The notes under the pieces: generated by a model
What the model was told of the DNA's origin: nothing
Database searches by the model: none
The model's input: only the letters and a program-made list of their open reading frames with translations
Source of the DNA: Alphaproteobacteria bacterium
GTDB lineage: Bacteria > Pseudomonadota > Alphaproteobacteria > Micropepsales > Micropepsaceae
Reading direction: 5' to 3'
DNA length: 51,644 bases
Assembly: GCA_019241645.1 (NCBI GenBank)
Contig: JAFAWQ010000031.1
Span: 1-51,644, forward strand
Shown: positions 44,319-51,644 of the stretch, piece after piece
Position numbering within the stretch: position 1 is the first letter of the stretch
Layout: each line of letters opens with the position of its first letter
Program-made: the position numbers and the translations under genes

Positions 44319-45665
44319 ATGACACGAAAGCTTTTCGGCACAGACGGCATCCGCGGGCTCGCCAATTCGCATCCGATGACTCCGGAGATCGCGATGAAGG
44401 TGGGCATGGCCGCAGGACGCCTGTTCACCCGGGGGGAGCACCGGCACCGGGTGGTGATCGGCAAGGATACGCGGCTGTCCGGCTACATGATCGAATCCGC
44501 TTTGGTTTCCGGTTTCACCTCCGTCGGCATGGATGTTTTCCAATTCGGTCCGCTGCCCACGCCGGCGGTTTCCATGCTGACCCGCAGCTTGCGTGCCGAC
44601 CTGGGCGTGATGATATCCGCCTCGCACAATCCGTTTCACGACAACGGCATCAAGCTCTTTGGCCCTGACGGCAACAAGCTCTCCGATCAGACCGAGGCGC
44701 AGATCGAGGCGCTGATGGCCAACGGCCTCGAGACCGGTTTGGCGCCTGCGAAAGAACTCGGCCGGGCGAAGCGCATCGACGATTCGCAGGCCCGCTACAT
44801 CGAGTTCGTCAAAGGCACCTTCCCCAAACATCTCCGCCTCGACGGTATGCGGGTCGTGATCGATTGCGCCAATGGCGCGGCCTACAAGGTAGCACCCGCC
44901 GTGTTGTGGGAGTTGGGCGCCGAAGTCTTTTCGCTCGGTGACACGCCCGACGGCTACAACATCAACCGCGAATGCGGCTCGACCGCGCCGCAAGCGATGA
45001 GCGCCAAGGTGCGTGAGATGCGCGCGGATTTCGGCATTGCGCTGGACGGCGACGCCGACCGCGTCGTCATGGCGGACGAGCGCGGCCGCATCATCGATGG
45101 GGACCAGATTCTCGCGCTGATTGCGCGCTCGTGGTCGCGCACCGGCGAGTTGAAGGGGAACGGCGTGGTGGGAACCGTAATGTCCAATATGGGACTGGAA
45201 CGCTTCATGTCGGGCATGGGCCTCACTCTGGCGCGCGCGCCGGTTGGCGATCGTTACGTCATCGAAAAGATGCGCGAGGGCGCCTTCAACGTCGGCGGCG
45301 AACAGTCCGGGCACATCATCCTGAGCGACTTCGCCACCACCGGCGACGGGCTGGTCGCCGCCCTGCAGGTGCTTGCCGTGCTTGCGGGCGAGCGCAAACC
45401 CGCAAGCGAGGCCACCAGCCTCTACGAACCGCTGCCGCAAATTCTCGAGAACATCCGCTTCCGCAACGGCTCGCCGCTGGAAGATGCGCGGGTGAAATCG
45501 CAGATCGATGCAGGGACGGCGCGGCTGAACGGCAAAGGCCGCATCGTCATCCGCAAATCCGGCACCGAACCTGTCATCCGCATCATGGCCGAGGGCGAAG
45601 ACGCGCGCGAGTTGCGCGAGATCGTGCGAGATATCGCCTCCAGCGTCCGGGAAGCCGCTGTTTGA
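44319..45665 (+). CDS. glmM: phosphoglucosamine mutase GlmM
   Basis: 448 residues. The phosphoserine loop is ISASHNP with S102; the metal-binding loop is DGDADR; the sugar-binding loop is GGEQSGH; the phosphate-binding loop is [12 protein letters not shown]. It converts glucosamine-6-phosphate to glucosamine-1-phosphate for UDP-GlcNAc, peptidoglycan and lipid A. It lies 105 bases after folP. A glmM fragment accompanies sul2 on plasmids such as RSF1010, which makes this linkage notable. Its stop overlaps the thiD start. Confidence 0.97.
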   Translation: MTRKLFGTDGIRGLANSHPMTPEIAMKVGMAAGRLFTRGEHRHRVVIGKDTRLSGYMIESALVSGFTSVGMDVFQFGPLPTPAVSMLTRSLRADLGVMISASHNPFHDNGIKLFGPDGNKLSDQTEAQIEALMANGLETGLAPAKELGRAKRIDDSQARYIEFVKGTFPKHLRLDGMRVVIDCANGAAYKVAPAVLWELGAEVFSLGDTPDGYNINRECGSTAPQAMSAKVREMRADFGIALDGDADRVVMADERGRIIDGDQILALIARSWSRTGELKGNGVVGTVMSNMGLERFMSGMGLTLARAPVGDRYVIEKMREGAFNVGGEQSGHIILSDFATTGDGLVAALQVLAVLAGERKPASEATSLYEPLPQILENIRFRNGSPLEDARVKSQIDAGTARLNGKGRIVIRKSGTEPVIRIMAEGEDARELREIVRDIASSVREAAV

Positions 45666-46453
45666 GCGCTCGCTCCAGGCGCCTACTCATCATCGCGGGA
45701 TCGGATTCGAGCGGTGGCGCCGGCATCCAGGCCGATATCAAGACAGCAAGCGCGTTCGGGGTTTACGCCATGACGGCGGTAACAGCCGTCACCGTGCAGG
45801 ACACGCAAAACGTCAACTCCATCGAACCCGTTTCACCCAAATTGGTGCGAGATCAAATTCGAGTCTGCCTGAACGACATCGGGGCGGATGCGATCAAGAT
45901 CGGCATGCTGGGGTCGGCCGAAACGGTGAAGGCGGTCTCCCGCACGCTGAAAAGATATGCTAGCAACATTCCCATCGTGCTCGATCCAGTCATCCTCTCC
46001 ACCGGCGGCAAGCGCTTGCTCGGGGGGAACGCGATCGAGACGTTGAAATCGACGCTGCTGCCGCTTGCCGATCTGATAACGCCGAATTTGCCCGAAGCAC
46101 GCGCGCTAACGCGTATTGGCGGCTCGGATCGGAAGTCAGTGGAAGCGGCAGGCCGCAAGTTGATGGCGATGGGTGCAGGAGGGGCGCTGATAAAAGGCGG
46201 CCATGCAACGAAACAAACCGTCGACGATGTGCTTGTGTGGATTGGCGGCGTGGAAATCTATGGCTTTCCGCGCGTTCGGACCAAGCACACGCACGGCACC
46301 GGCTGCGTTCTTTCTACCGCGATTGCCTGCGGCCTGGCGCAAGGCCTCTCACTCCCGCTTGCGGTTGGCCGCGCGCGGGAATTCGTGCAGCACGCCATTG
46401 AAACCGCACCGGGACTGGGCCACGGGCACGGCCCGCTCAATCTCCTCGGCTGA
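45662..46453 (+). CDS. thiD: hydroxymethylpyrimidine (phosphate) kinase
   Basis: 263 residues, ribokinase fold. Motifs: [20 protein letters not shown] at the N-terminus, substrate loop [12 protein letters not shown], and the anion-hole [14 protein letters not shown] near the C-terminus with the catalytic Cys of bifunctional ThiD. It phosphorylates HMP and HMP-P in thiamine synthesis. The TTG start overlaps the glmM stop (TTGA). Other thiamine genes are not nearby. It ends three bases from the convergent VapC gene. Confidence 0.95.
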   Translation: MSARSRRLLIIAGSDSSGGAGIQADIKTASAFGVYAMTAVTAVTVQDTQNVNSIEPVSPKLVRDQIRVCLNDIGADAIKIGMLGSAETVKAVSRTLKRYASNIPIVLDPVILSTGGKRLLGGNAIETLKSTLLPLADLITPNLPEARALTRIGGSDRKSVEAAGRKLMAMGAGGALIKGGHATKQTVDDVLVWIGGVEIYGFPRVRTKHTHGTGCVLSTAIACGLAQGLSLPLAVGRAREFVQHAIETAPGLGHGHGPLNLLG

Positions 46454-46456
46454 CAA

Positions 46457-46852
46457 TCAGATCAGCGCTGATCTCACGTCTGTATTGGAGAAATCTGTAC
46501 CCATGTAGAGCAGAGGCTTGTCCAGAACCTTGGCGAGGGCATAGGCAAAGCAATCGCCGAAGTTGAGCCGCGCGGGATGACCACTGCCTTTGCCGAAGTC
46601 GCGGTAGGCCGCACGGGCGATGCGCGCTTGGCGCTCGTCGACCGAAACCATATTCATGTTTGCATCTTTGACGAACTTGTCGAGTTCGCGGCTAGCTACC
46701 GGATCATTTCTGGAGTCGATTACAATTGCCGTCTCGAAAAAGGTGGCGACACTTATCGAAGGCGCACCTGCTTCACCGATCGCCCTGATAAACGCGTCCG
46801 TTTCTGGCTCGCTGCGCAAAATTGCTACGACTGCGGATGAGTCCACGATCAT
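46457..46852 (-). CDS. vapC: VapC-type PIN-domain toxin
   Basis: 131 residues. The four acidic PIN residues are D4 in [13 protein letters not shown]40 in [10 protein letters not shown]100 in [13 protein letters not shown] and D120 in [10 protein letters not shown]. This is the common FitB/VapC30-like group, an RNA-cleaving toxin. It overlaps the antitoxin gene upstream by four bases (ATGA). It is only distantly like the ruv-embedded VapC, so the two pairs are probably independent arrivals. Confidence 0.93.
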   Translation of the reverse strand: MIVDSSAVVAILRSEPETDAFIRAIGEAGAPSISVATFFETAIVIDSRNDPVASRELDKFVKDANMNMVSVDERQARIARAAYRDFGKGSGHPARLNFGDCFAYALAKVLDKPLLYMGTDFSNTDVRSALI

Positions 46853-47100
46853 TTCGGCAAACCGGTTTCGTCATCATACAGCTCTTCGATTTCCATCATC
46901 TTTGGTCCGCCGGGCGCGTTAAGCCGTTCGGCAATTCGTTTTGCGATCGCTGTAAGGTTATCGATGCGGTCCTGCTTTTCGATTTTGGCAAGCCGCTCCT
47001 GGAGCGCCGTGGTGACGGCAACGGTGAGGCTCTCGCCTGTTTTTTCCGCTATTTTCTTTGCCAGCCGATGCGCCTCGTCCGTCTTGATATTCAAGCCCAT
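46849..47100 (-). CDS. vapB: VapB-type antitoxin
   Basis: 83 residues. The N-terminal [33 protein letters not shown] is the Rv0623/PSK-type antitoxin pattern that forms a dimeric DNA-binding fold; the acidic C-terminal tail ([16 protein letters not shown]) binds VapC. AGGAGG lies ten bases upstream of the ATG, inside an inverted repeat (see 47098-47143), which suggests tight autoregulation. Confidence 0.93.
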   Translation of the reverse strand: MGLNIKTDEAHRLAKKIAEKTGESLTVAVTTALQERLAKIEKQDRIDNLTAIAKRIAERLNAPGGPKMMEIEELYDDETGLPK

Positions 47101-47143
47101 TCTACCAATCCTCCTAAATATGGTAGAATGGTACCAATACCAT
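47098..47143. promoter_or_regulatory. vapBC operator array over the start site
   Basis: CATTCTACCA (47098-47107) and TGGTAGAATG (47121-47130) are perfect 10-base complements; they enclose the ribosome site and one arm contains the vapB start codon. Next to them are the palindrome TGGTACCA (47129-47136) and the repeat ATGGTA/TACCAT (47128-47143). Several TGGTA/TACCA half-sites suit cooperative VapBC binding. Confidence 0.65.
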
Positions 47144-47152
47144 GAGCTTTGG

Positions 47153-48442
47153 TCAAACGAACGGATCGCGGACGAGAATCGTGTCTTCGCGTTCGGGGCT
47201 GGTGGACAACAGGGACACCGGTGCGCCGATCAGTTCCTCGATGCGCCGCACGTATTTCACCGCCTGCGCCGGGAGCTCGGCCCATGACCGCGCCCCGCGC
47301 GTAGATTCGCTCCAACCTTCGATACTCTCGTAGATGGGCTCGCACCGGGCCTGCGCGTTCGCGTCCGCCGGCAGGAAATCCACCTCGCGGCCATCGAGCC
47401 GATAGCCGACGCACAATTTGATCTCAGCAAATCGATCCAGCACGTCCAGCTTGGTCAGCGCGATGCCGTCGATCCCGCCGGTGACCACCGTCTGCCGCAC
47501 CAGCACCGCGTCGAACCAGCCGCAGCGCCGCTTGCGACCCGTCACCGTGCCGAACTCCGCGCCCCGCGATCCGATCTCATCGCCGATCGCATCGGTAAGT
47601 TCCGTCGGAAACGGCCCTTCGCCAACCCGCGTCGTGTAGGCCTTGGCGATACCGAGCACGGTGCCGATGTGCCGCGGCCCGATCCCAGAGCCCGCCGCCG
47701 CCTGCCCAGCCACCGTGTTGGAAGACGTGACAAACGGATAGGTGCCGTGATCTATATCGAGCAACACGGCCTGCGCGCCCTCGAAGAGAATGCGTTTGCC
47801 TGCCTTGTTGGCCTTGTCCAGCCGGCGCCAGGCGCATCCCGCAAACGGAAGCAGCTTCGGCGCGACGGCGTGCAGCGATTCCAGCAGCGGCGCGGCTTCG
47901 AATTCCGGCAAACCCATTCCGCGGCGTAGCGCATTGTGATGCGCCAGCAATCGGTTCAGCTTGAGCGGCAACGCATCGAAATCGCGCAAATCCACCACGC
48001 GCAGCGCCCGGCGCCCGACCTTGTCTTCATAGGCCGGACCGATGCCGCGTTTGGTGGTGCCGATGCGCTGTGCGCTTCCGGCCGATTCCCGATCAGCATC
48101 AAGGTCCCGATGCAGCGGCAGGATGAGCGCCGCATTCTCTGCAACCAACAAGCTGTCCGGCGAAATGCTGATGCCCAGGGATTGGATACGCTCGACCTCG
48201 TCTGCGAAAGCCCACGGATCGATGACCACGCCGTTGCCGATGATGGAAAGCTTTCCCGGACGCACCACGCCGGACGGAAGCAGACTTAGCTTATAAGTCG
48301 TACCGTCTATGACGAGCGTGTGGCCCGCGTTGTGGCCGCCCTGGAAGCGCACGACGACGTCCGCGCGTGCGGAAAGCCAATCGACGATCTTGCCTTTGCC
48401 TTCGTCGCCCCACTGGGCCCCGATCACCGCGACATTTGGCAT
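47153..48442 (-). CDS. purA: adenylosuccinate synthetase
   Basis: 429 residues. GTP-binding P-loop [14 protein letters not shown] at the N-terminus, the catalytic His in [10 protein letters not shown], the IMP-binding segments ([17 protein letters not shown]) and a C-terminal [10 protein letters not shown] loop. It makes adenylosuccinate from IMP, aspartate and GTP, the first committed step to AMP. It follows yebC by two bases, so both are probably in one transcript. The vapBC pair lies directly downstream on the same strand. Confidence 0.97.
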   Translation of the reverse strand: MPNVAVIGAQWGDEGKGKIVDWLSARADVVVRFQGGHNAGHTLVIDGTTYKLSLLPSGVVRPGKLSIIGNGVVIDPWAFADEVERIQSLGISISPDSLLVAENAALILPLHRDLDADRESAGSAQRIGTTKRGIGPAYEDKVGRRALRVVDLRDFDALPLKLNRLLAHHNALRRGMGLPEFEAAPLLESLHAVAPKLLPFAGCAWRRLDKANKAGKRILFEGAQAVLLDIDHGTYPFVTSSNTVAGQAAAGSGIGPRHIGTVLGIAKAYTTRVGEGPFPTELTDAIGDEIGSRGAEFGTVTGRKRRCGWFDAVLVRQTVVTGGIDGIALTKLDVLDRFAEIKLCVGYRLDGREVDFLPADANAQARCEPIYESIEGWSESTRGARSWAELPAQAVKYVRRIEELIGAPVSLLSTSPEREDTILVRDPFV

Positions 48443-48444
48443 GA

Positions 48445-49191
48445 TCAGGCGGCGAGCTTCGCCATCAGCGCATCCGAGAGTTCGTAGTTGCCATAAACGT
48501 TCTGCACGTCGTCATGTTCGTCCAGCACGTCGAGCAGCTTGACCAGGGTTTCACCCGCATCGTCGCTAACCGGGTTGGTGGATTGCGGACGCCACTCGAT
48601 CTTGGCGGATTCCGCCGCGCCAAGCTTGCCTTCCAGCGCGTCACGCACCGCGCCGAAATTGTCGAGCGAGGCGATGAATTCGTGCAGCTCGTCACCGGAA
48701 ACCGCTTCATCGGCGCCAGCCTCGATCGCCAGTTCCAGCATCTGATCGTCGCTTCCTTTGGTTTTAGGATAGGCGATCACTCCAACGCGATTGAACATGA
48801 AGGTGACGGAATTGGGCTCGCCCAGCGCGCCGCCATATTTCGAGAACGCAGCCCGGATATCGCTGCCGGTTCGGTTGCGATTGTCCGTCTGCGCTTCGAC
48901 GATCAGCGCCACGCCGCCCGGACCGTAGCCTTCGTAGCGCACTTCCTCGATGTTCTCGCCGCCGCCGCCGACAGCCTTGTCAACGGCGCGCTGGATGTTG
49001 TCTTTTGGCATGGACTGCGCCCTGGCCGCGATGATCGCGGCTCGCAGGCGCGGATTGTGGTCCGGATCGGGCATGCCCAGCCTGGCGGCCACAGTGATTT
49101 CGCGCGCCAGCTTGGAAAACACCTTGGACCGCACCGCATCGACGCGCCCCTTGCGGTGCATGATGTTCTTGAACTGACTATGGCCTGCCAT
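48445..49191 (-). CDS. yebC: YebC/PmpR-family protein
   Basis: 248 residues. The classic N-terminus [32 protein letters not shown] is followed by [25 protein letters not shown], typical of the TACO1/YebC family. Members have been described as transcription regulators and as ribosome factors relieving proline stalls. In many proteobacteria it lies beside ruvC; here it is 18 kb away and leads the purA gene instead. Confidence 0.95.
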   Translation of the reverse strand: MAGHSQFKNIMHRKGRVDAVRSKVFSKLAREITVAARLGMPDPDHNPRLRAAIIAARAQSMPKDNIQRAVDKAVGGGGENIEEVRYEGYGPGGVALIVEAQTDNRNRTGSDIRAAFSKYGGALGEPNSVTFMFNRVGVIAYPKTKGSDDQMLELAIEAGADEAVSGDELHEFIASLDNFGAVRDALEGKLGAAESAKIEWRPQSTNPVSDDAGETLVKLLDVLDEHDDVQNVYGNYELSDALMAKLAA

Positions 49192-49235
49192 GGATCACCT
49201 GAAAGGCCGTGAAATAGCGGTGCGGGCCACTCTGT

Positions 49236-50087
49236 TCAAGGCGCGGCCGCGGAAGCATGGCTACCGCGGCGATTGGCGTAAACCTTGGTGAATTCCGCGC
49301 CCAGAAGGAACACCTGGGCTGTGTAATAAATCCAAAGCAGCAGCACGAACAACCCTCCAGCCGCGCCGTAACGATAACCAATGAGCCCGCTGCCCAGGTA
49401 AAGCGCGATCAGATATTCACCGGCGAGGAAAAGCGCGGCTGTGCCCAGCGCCCCGGCGATGACGTCGCTCCATTTCAGCTCCACATCCGGCAGAATCTTG
49501 TAGATGGCGGCAAACAGGAGCGCGACCAGAAGGAAGGTCAGCCCGAAATTGGATCCCTGGACGAAAATCTTGCCGATCGGAAGAAGATATTCGATCCGAT
49601 CCCCCACCGCCGTGATTACCGCGTTCATGACCAGCGAAATTAACAGGAGAAATCCCATCGCCAGTACCAGGCCCAGGCTCAGCAGGCGGGTACGGACCAG
49701 CTCCCAGAGCGTAAATCTCGGGGCCACTTTCCAGAACGCGTTCAGCGCAGTCTGCATTTCGCCGAACACCCCGGACGCCGTCACGATCAACAGGATTGTT
49801 CCGACGAGGTTCGGCCAAAATCCATGCTGGTTCACAAGGGTATTGTGCAAGGCCACGTGCACAAGCTGCGCGCCGTCCGGTCCCACAAGGTAGGCAATCT
49901 CGCGCCGCAGCGCGCTCGTCGAAGCGTCCCATCCGAACACCACGCCTGCAATCGCCGCGGCAATGTAGAGTACGGGCGCAAAGGCAGTGATGATATAGAA
50001 CGCCATCGCGGCGCCATAAGTCAGCGCGTCGTCTTCGATGAACGCCTCGACTCCTGCCTTTAGCAAGCTCCAGATGTCGCGAAGCAT
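49236..50087 (-). CDS. YihY/BrkB-family inner-membrane protein
   Basis: 283 residues with about six transmembrane helices, including MAFYIITAFAPVLYIAAAIAGVVFG, TILLIVTASGVFGEMQTALNAFW and a C-terminal GAAGGLFVLLLWIYYTAQVFLLGAEFTKVYA. The motif LWIYYTAQVFLLGAE is diagnostic of the family formerly mis-called ribonuclease BN. Function is not established; flippase or transporter roles have been proposed. It lies between yebC and the phosphodiesterase gene on the same strand, with short gaps. Confidence 0.93.
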   Translation of the reverse strand: MLRDIWSLLKAGVEAFIEDDALTYGAAMAFYIITAFAPVLYIAAAIAGVVFGWDASTSALRREIAYLVGPDGAQLVHVALHNTLVNQHGFWPNLVGTILLIVTASGVFGEMQTALNAFWKVAPRFTLWELVRTRLLSLGLVLAMGFLLLISLVMNAVITAVGDRIEYLLPIGKIFVQGSNFGLTFLLVALLFAAIYKILPDVELKWSDVIAGALGTAALFLAGEYLIALYLGSGLIGYRYGAAGGLFVLLLWIYYTAQVFLLGAEFTKVYANRRGSHASAAAP

Positions 50088-50111
50088 GGCGATTCTTCCC
50101 CCGGGACGGCG

Positions 50112-50924
50112 TCAGATCTCCGGAAGCGATTGCTTTAGGCGTCCTCCGACGCGCACGGGCTCGATGCGAATGGCAAGGCCTTTCGGACCGGACTCCACGA
50201 ACACGCCGCACAGCGTCGCCGGACCGGAAGCCGGCGCGTAGCGGTTGGTCGGCAGCTTGCGCGTATAGCGCTGCAGCGGCTCGAACTTTTCCATGCCGAT
50301 CACCGAGTCGTAATCGGCGCAGGCGCCAGCGTCCGTCTGATAGGCCGTGCCGCCGGGAAGGATCTGCGCATCGGCTGTCGGAATGTGACTGTGCGATCCC
50401 ACCACCATCGTGGCGCGGGCATCGCAGAAATGTCCCATGGCCATCTTCTCGCTGGTGGCTTCGGCATGCATGTCCACGACGATGGCATCCGCGCCTTCAC
50501 CCAGCGGGCAGGCAGCGAGTTCAGATTCGACCGCCGCAAACGGATCGTCCTGCGGCTCCATGAACACGCGTCCGAGCGGGTTGATCACAAGAACGCGTTC
50601 GCCGCCGCGCGTTTCAAACAGACCCGCACCGCGTCCCGGCGCGCCGGCGGGCAGATTGCGCGGCCGCAGGATGCGGTCTTCCTCACCGATGAAACTGAGA
50701 ATCTCTTTCTGGTCGGCCCAGTGATTGCCGGTTGTGATACAGTCGACGCCGCTGGCAAAGAATTCATTGGCGATCGCCCGGGTTAGCCCGAAACCGCCCG
50801 CTGCGTTCTCTCCATTGGCGACGACGAAATCCAGCCGTAGACGCTCCCGCAGGAGTGGCACCTGTACAGTGACCACGTCACGGCCCGCCCGCCCCATGAT
50901 ATCGCCGATAAAAAGAAGTCTCAT
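50112..50924 (-). CDS. YmdB-type metallophosphoesterase
   Basis: 270 residues. Metal-binding motifs: GDIMGRAGRD near residue 7, the NGENAAGG loop, GNHWADQKE and SHSHIPTAD, together the calcineurin-like set of the TIGR00282 / YmdB family. Characterised YmdB from Bacillus hydrolyses 2',3'- and 3',5'-cyclic nucleotides. The start overlaps the fau stop by four bases (ATGA), so the two are translated together. Confidence 0.92.
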   Translation of the reverse strand: MRLLFIGDIMGRAGRDVVTVQVPLLRERLRLDFVVANGENAAGGFGLTRAIANEFFASGVDCITTGNHWADQKEILSFIGEEDRILRPRNLPAGAPGRGAGLFETRGGERVLVINPLGRVFMEPQDDPFAAVESELAACPLGEGADAIVVDMHAEATSEKMAMGHFCDARATMVVGSHSHIPTADAQILPGGTAYQTDAGACADYDSVIGMEKFEPLQRYTRKLPTNRYAPASGPATLCGVFVESGPKGLAIRIEPVRVGGRLKQSLPEI

Positions 50925-51493
50925 TGTTTCGGAAAACGCCTGATTCCGTTTTCCGTTACCACCATATCGAGCCGTTCGTCGCCGGTAATGTGGGGAACGT
51001 GGGCGACTTCCTGACCAGCGAAGGCGACACCAATAGCGGTGATGGCTCGCTGTGCTCTGAATTTCGCCAATGTGCGATCATAATAGCCACCACCGTAGCC
51101 AAGACGATTCCCCTCCGCGTCGAAGACCAACAGCGGAACCAGCAGGATCGCCGGCTCAACGGCCGGCCAATCGGGTCGTGGTTCGAATATGCCGAAGGCC
51201 CCTTGAGCCCAACGCTCACCTTCCACCGGCACATGAAAAGTGAGTGGCTGACCTTTCTGCACGCGAGGATAGGAAATCTCGCAGCCGCGAGCTTCGAGCA
51301 CATCCAGCAAGAGAGAGGGATCGGCCTCAGCGGGCAACGCACGATAGCCGCTGACGCGGCTGCCCTGTCCCGCGCCCAATCCGGACGCAAATTCAGCAAT
51401 GCGCCGAGCAAAGTCTGGCGCTGACCGCGCAAGTTCGGCGCGTCTTGCCCGGGCCCGCTCCCGCAGAGCCTGCTTTTCGAGAGCGATCGTCAT
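50921..51493 (-). CDS. fau: 5-formyltetrahydrofolate cyclo-ligase
   Basis: 190 residues from ATG 51493 (MTIALEKQALRERARARRAEL). The family signature DAEGNRLGYGGGYYDRTLA is near the C-terminus. It recycles 5-formyl-THF to methenyl-THF with ATP. The frame stays open upstream of this ATG but there reads through the probable 6S RNA, so that part is not coding. The order 6S RNA then fau is widely conserved. The four-base overlap with the phosphodiesterase gene downstream marks an operon. Confidence 0.93.
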   Translation of the reverse strand: MTIALEKQALRERARARRAELARSAPDFARRIAEFASGLGAGQGSRVSGYRALPAEADPSLLLDVLEARGCEISYPRVQKGQPLTFHVPVEGERWAQGAFGIFEPRPDWPAVEPAILLVPLLVFDAEGNRLGYGGGYYDRTLAKFRAQRAITAIGVAFAGQEVAHVPHITGDERLDMVVTENGIRRFPKQ

Positions 51494-51504
51494 GGAAGAA
51501 GCGG

Positions 51505-51644
51505 GCGGGACCGCCACCGCCGTTGGATGTTGATCCTCACGGGCCTGCAAGTGCAGGTGGGCGCCATATGTCCGGAACCACGGCTCCGGCCAGGGACAGC
51601 TCCCGGTGAGTACCATTAAGGCCCCTGGGCATCGTTATCCTGAC
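51505..51644 (-). ncRNA. ssrS: 6S RNA, 5' part cut by the window edge
   Basis: On the minus strand the segment upstream of fau has the look of the 3' two-thirds of an alphaproteobacterial 6S RNA: a GGCGCCCACCTGCA-TTGCAGG hairpin (about 51545-51570) followed by a GGATCAAC segment, with CTCACCGGGA and GGGGCCTTAA before it. 6S RNA binds the housekeeping RNA polymerase in stationary phase. Position directly before fau is the conserved place. Exact ends are unknown and the 5' end lies outside the window. Confidence 0.65.

Noticed and set aside
51494..51616. N-terminal extension of 41 residues on the cyclo-ligase
   Set aside because: The extension reads through the probable 6S RNA; the family N-terminus begins at the ATG at 51493.

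Overview
The window is a gene-dense, GC-rich chromosomal segment from an alphaproteobacterium. The lineage call rests on the alphaproteobacterial look of the housekeeping proteins, the block ruvCAB - ybgC - tolQRAB-pal - cpoB - tilS - ftsH - folP - glmM - thiD, frequent GTG/TTG starts with ATGA or TGATG overlaps, and an apparent 6S RNA next to the 5-formyltetrahydrofolate cyclo-ligase gene. I cannot fix the genus; the type of dihydropteroate synthase seen here makes Rhodobiaceae or a related family worth testing.

Layout. 1-8.4 kb: the end of a secreted protein of unknown role, a GH18-like hydrolase with a GLUG-repeat exoprotein, a glutathione S-transferase, two unknowns, a CHASE3/GAF/GGDEF diguanylate cyclase, a J-domain protein and an FMN reductase. 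8.5-15.1 kb: a secreted SnoaL-like protein, a reverse transsulfuration pair (cystathionine beta-synthase plus gamma-lyase), a DUF6600-like envelope protein, threonine aldolase and a tiny Tyr/Gly-rich exported peptide. 15.1-22.6 kb: a cell-surface operon read leftwards (alpha/beta hydrolase with Asp at the nucleophile position, then TonB-dependent receptor, then large autotransporter), followed by hsp20. 22.6-26.9 kb: an accessory island with about 0.6 kb of odd non-coding DNA, a one-polypeptide Type ISP-like restriction-modification enzyme and a REP-like inverted repeat. 27-30.2 kb: L,D-transpeptidase, SCP2-like protein, lysophospholipase-like hydrolase and an outer-membrane barrel.

30.3-46.5 kb is the core block, all on the plus strand. 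Two things disturb it. A Phd/VapC-type toxin-antitoxin pair sits between ruvA and ruvB and is translationally locked to ruvB. The folP gene in the classic ftsH-folP-glmM position encodes a Sul-type dihydropteroate synthase, resembling the mobile sulfonamide-resistance enzymes Sul1/Sul2 rather than ordinary FolP.

46.5-51.6 kb, minus strand: a second VapBC pair with operators over its own start site, purA, yebC, a YihY/BrkB membrane protein, a YmdB-type phosphodiesterase, fau and the probable 6S RNA cut by the window edge. No tRNA, rRNA, CRISPR array, transposase or prophage was seen.
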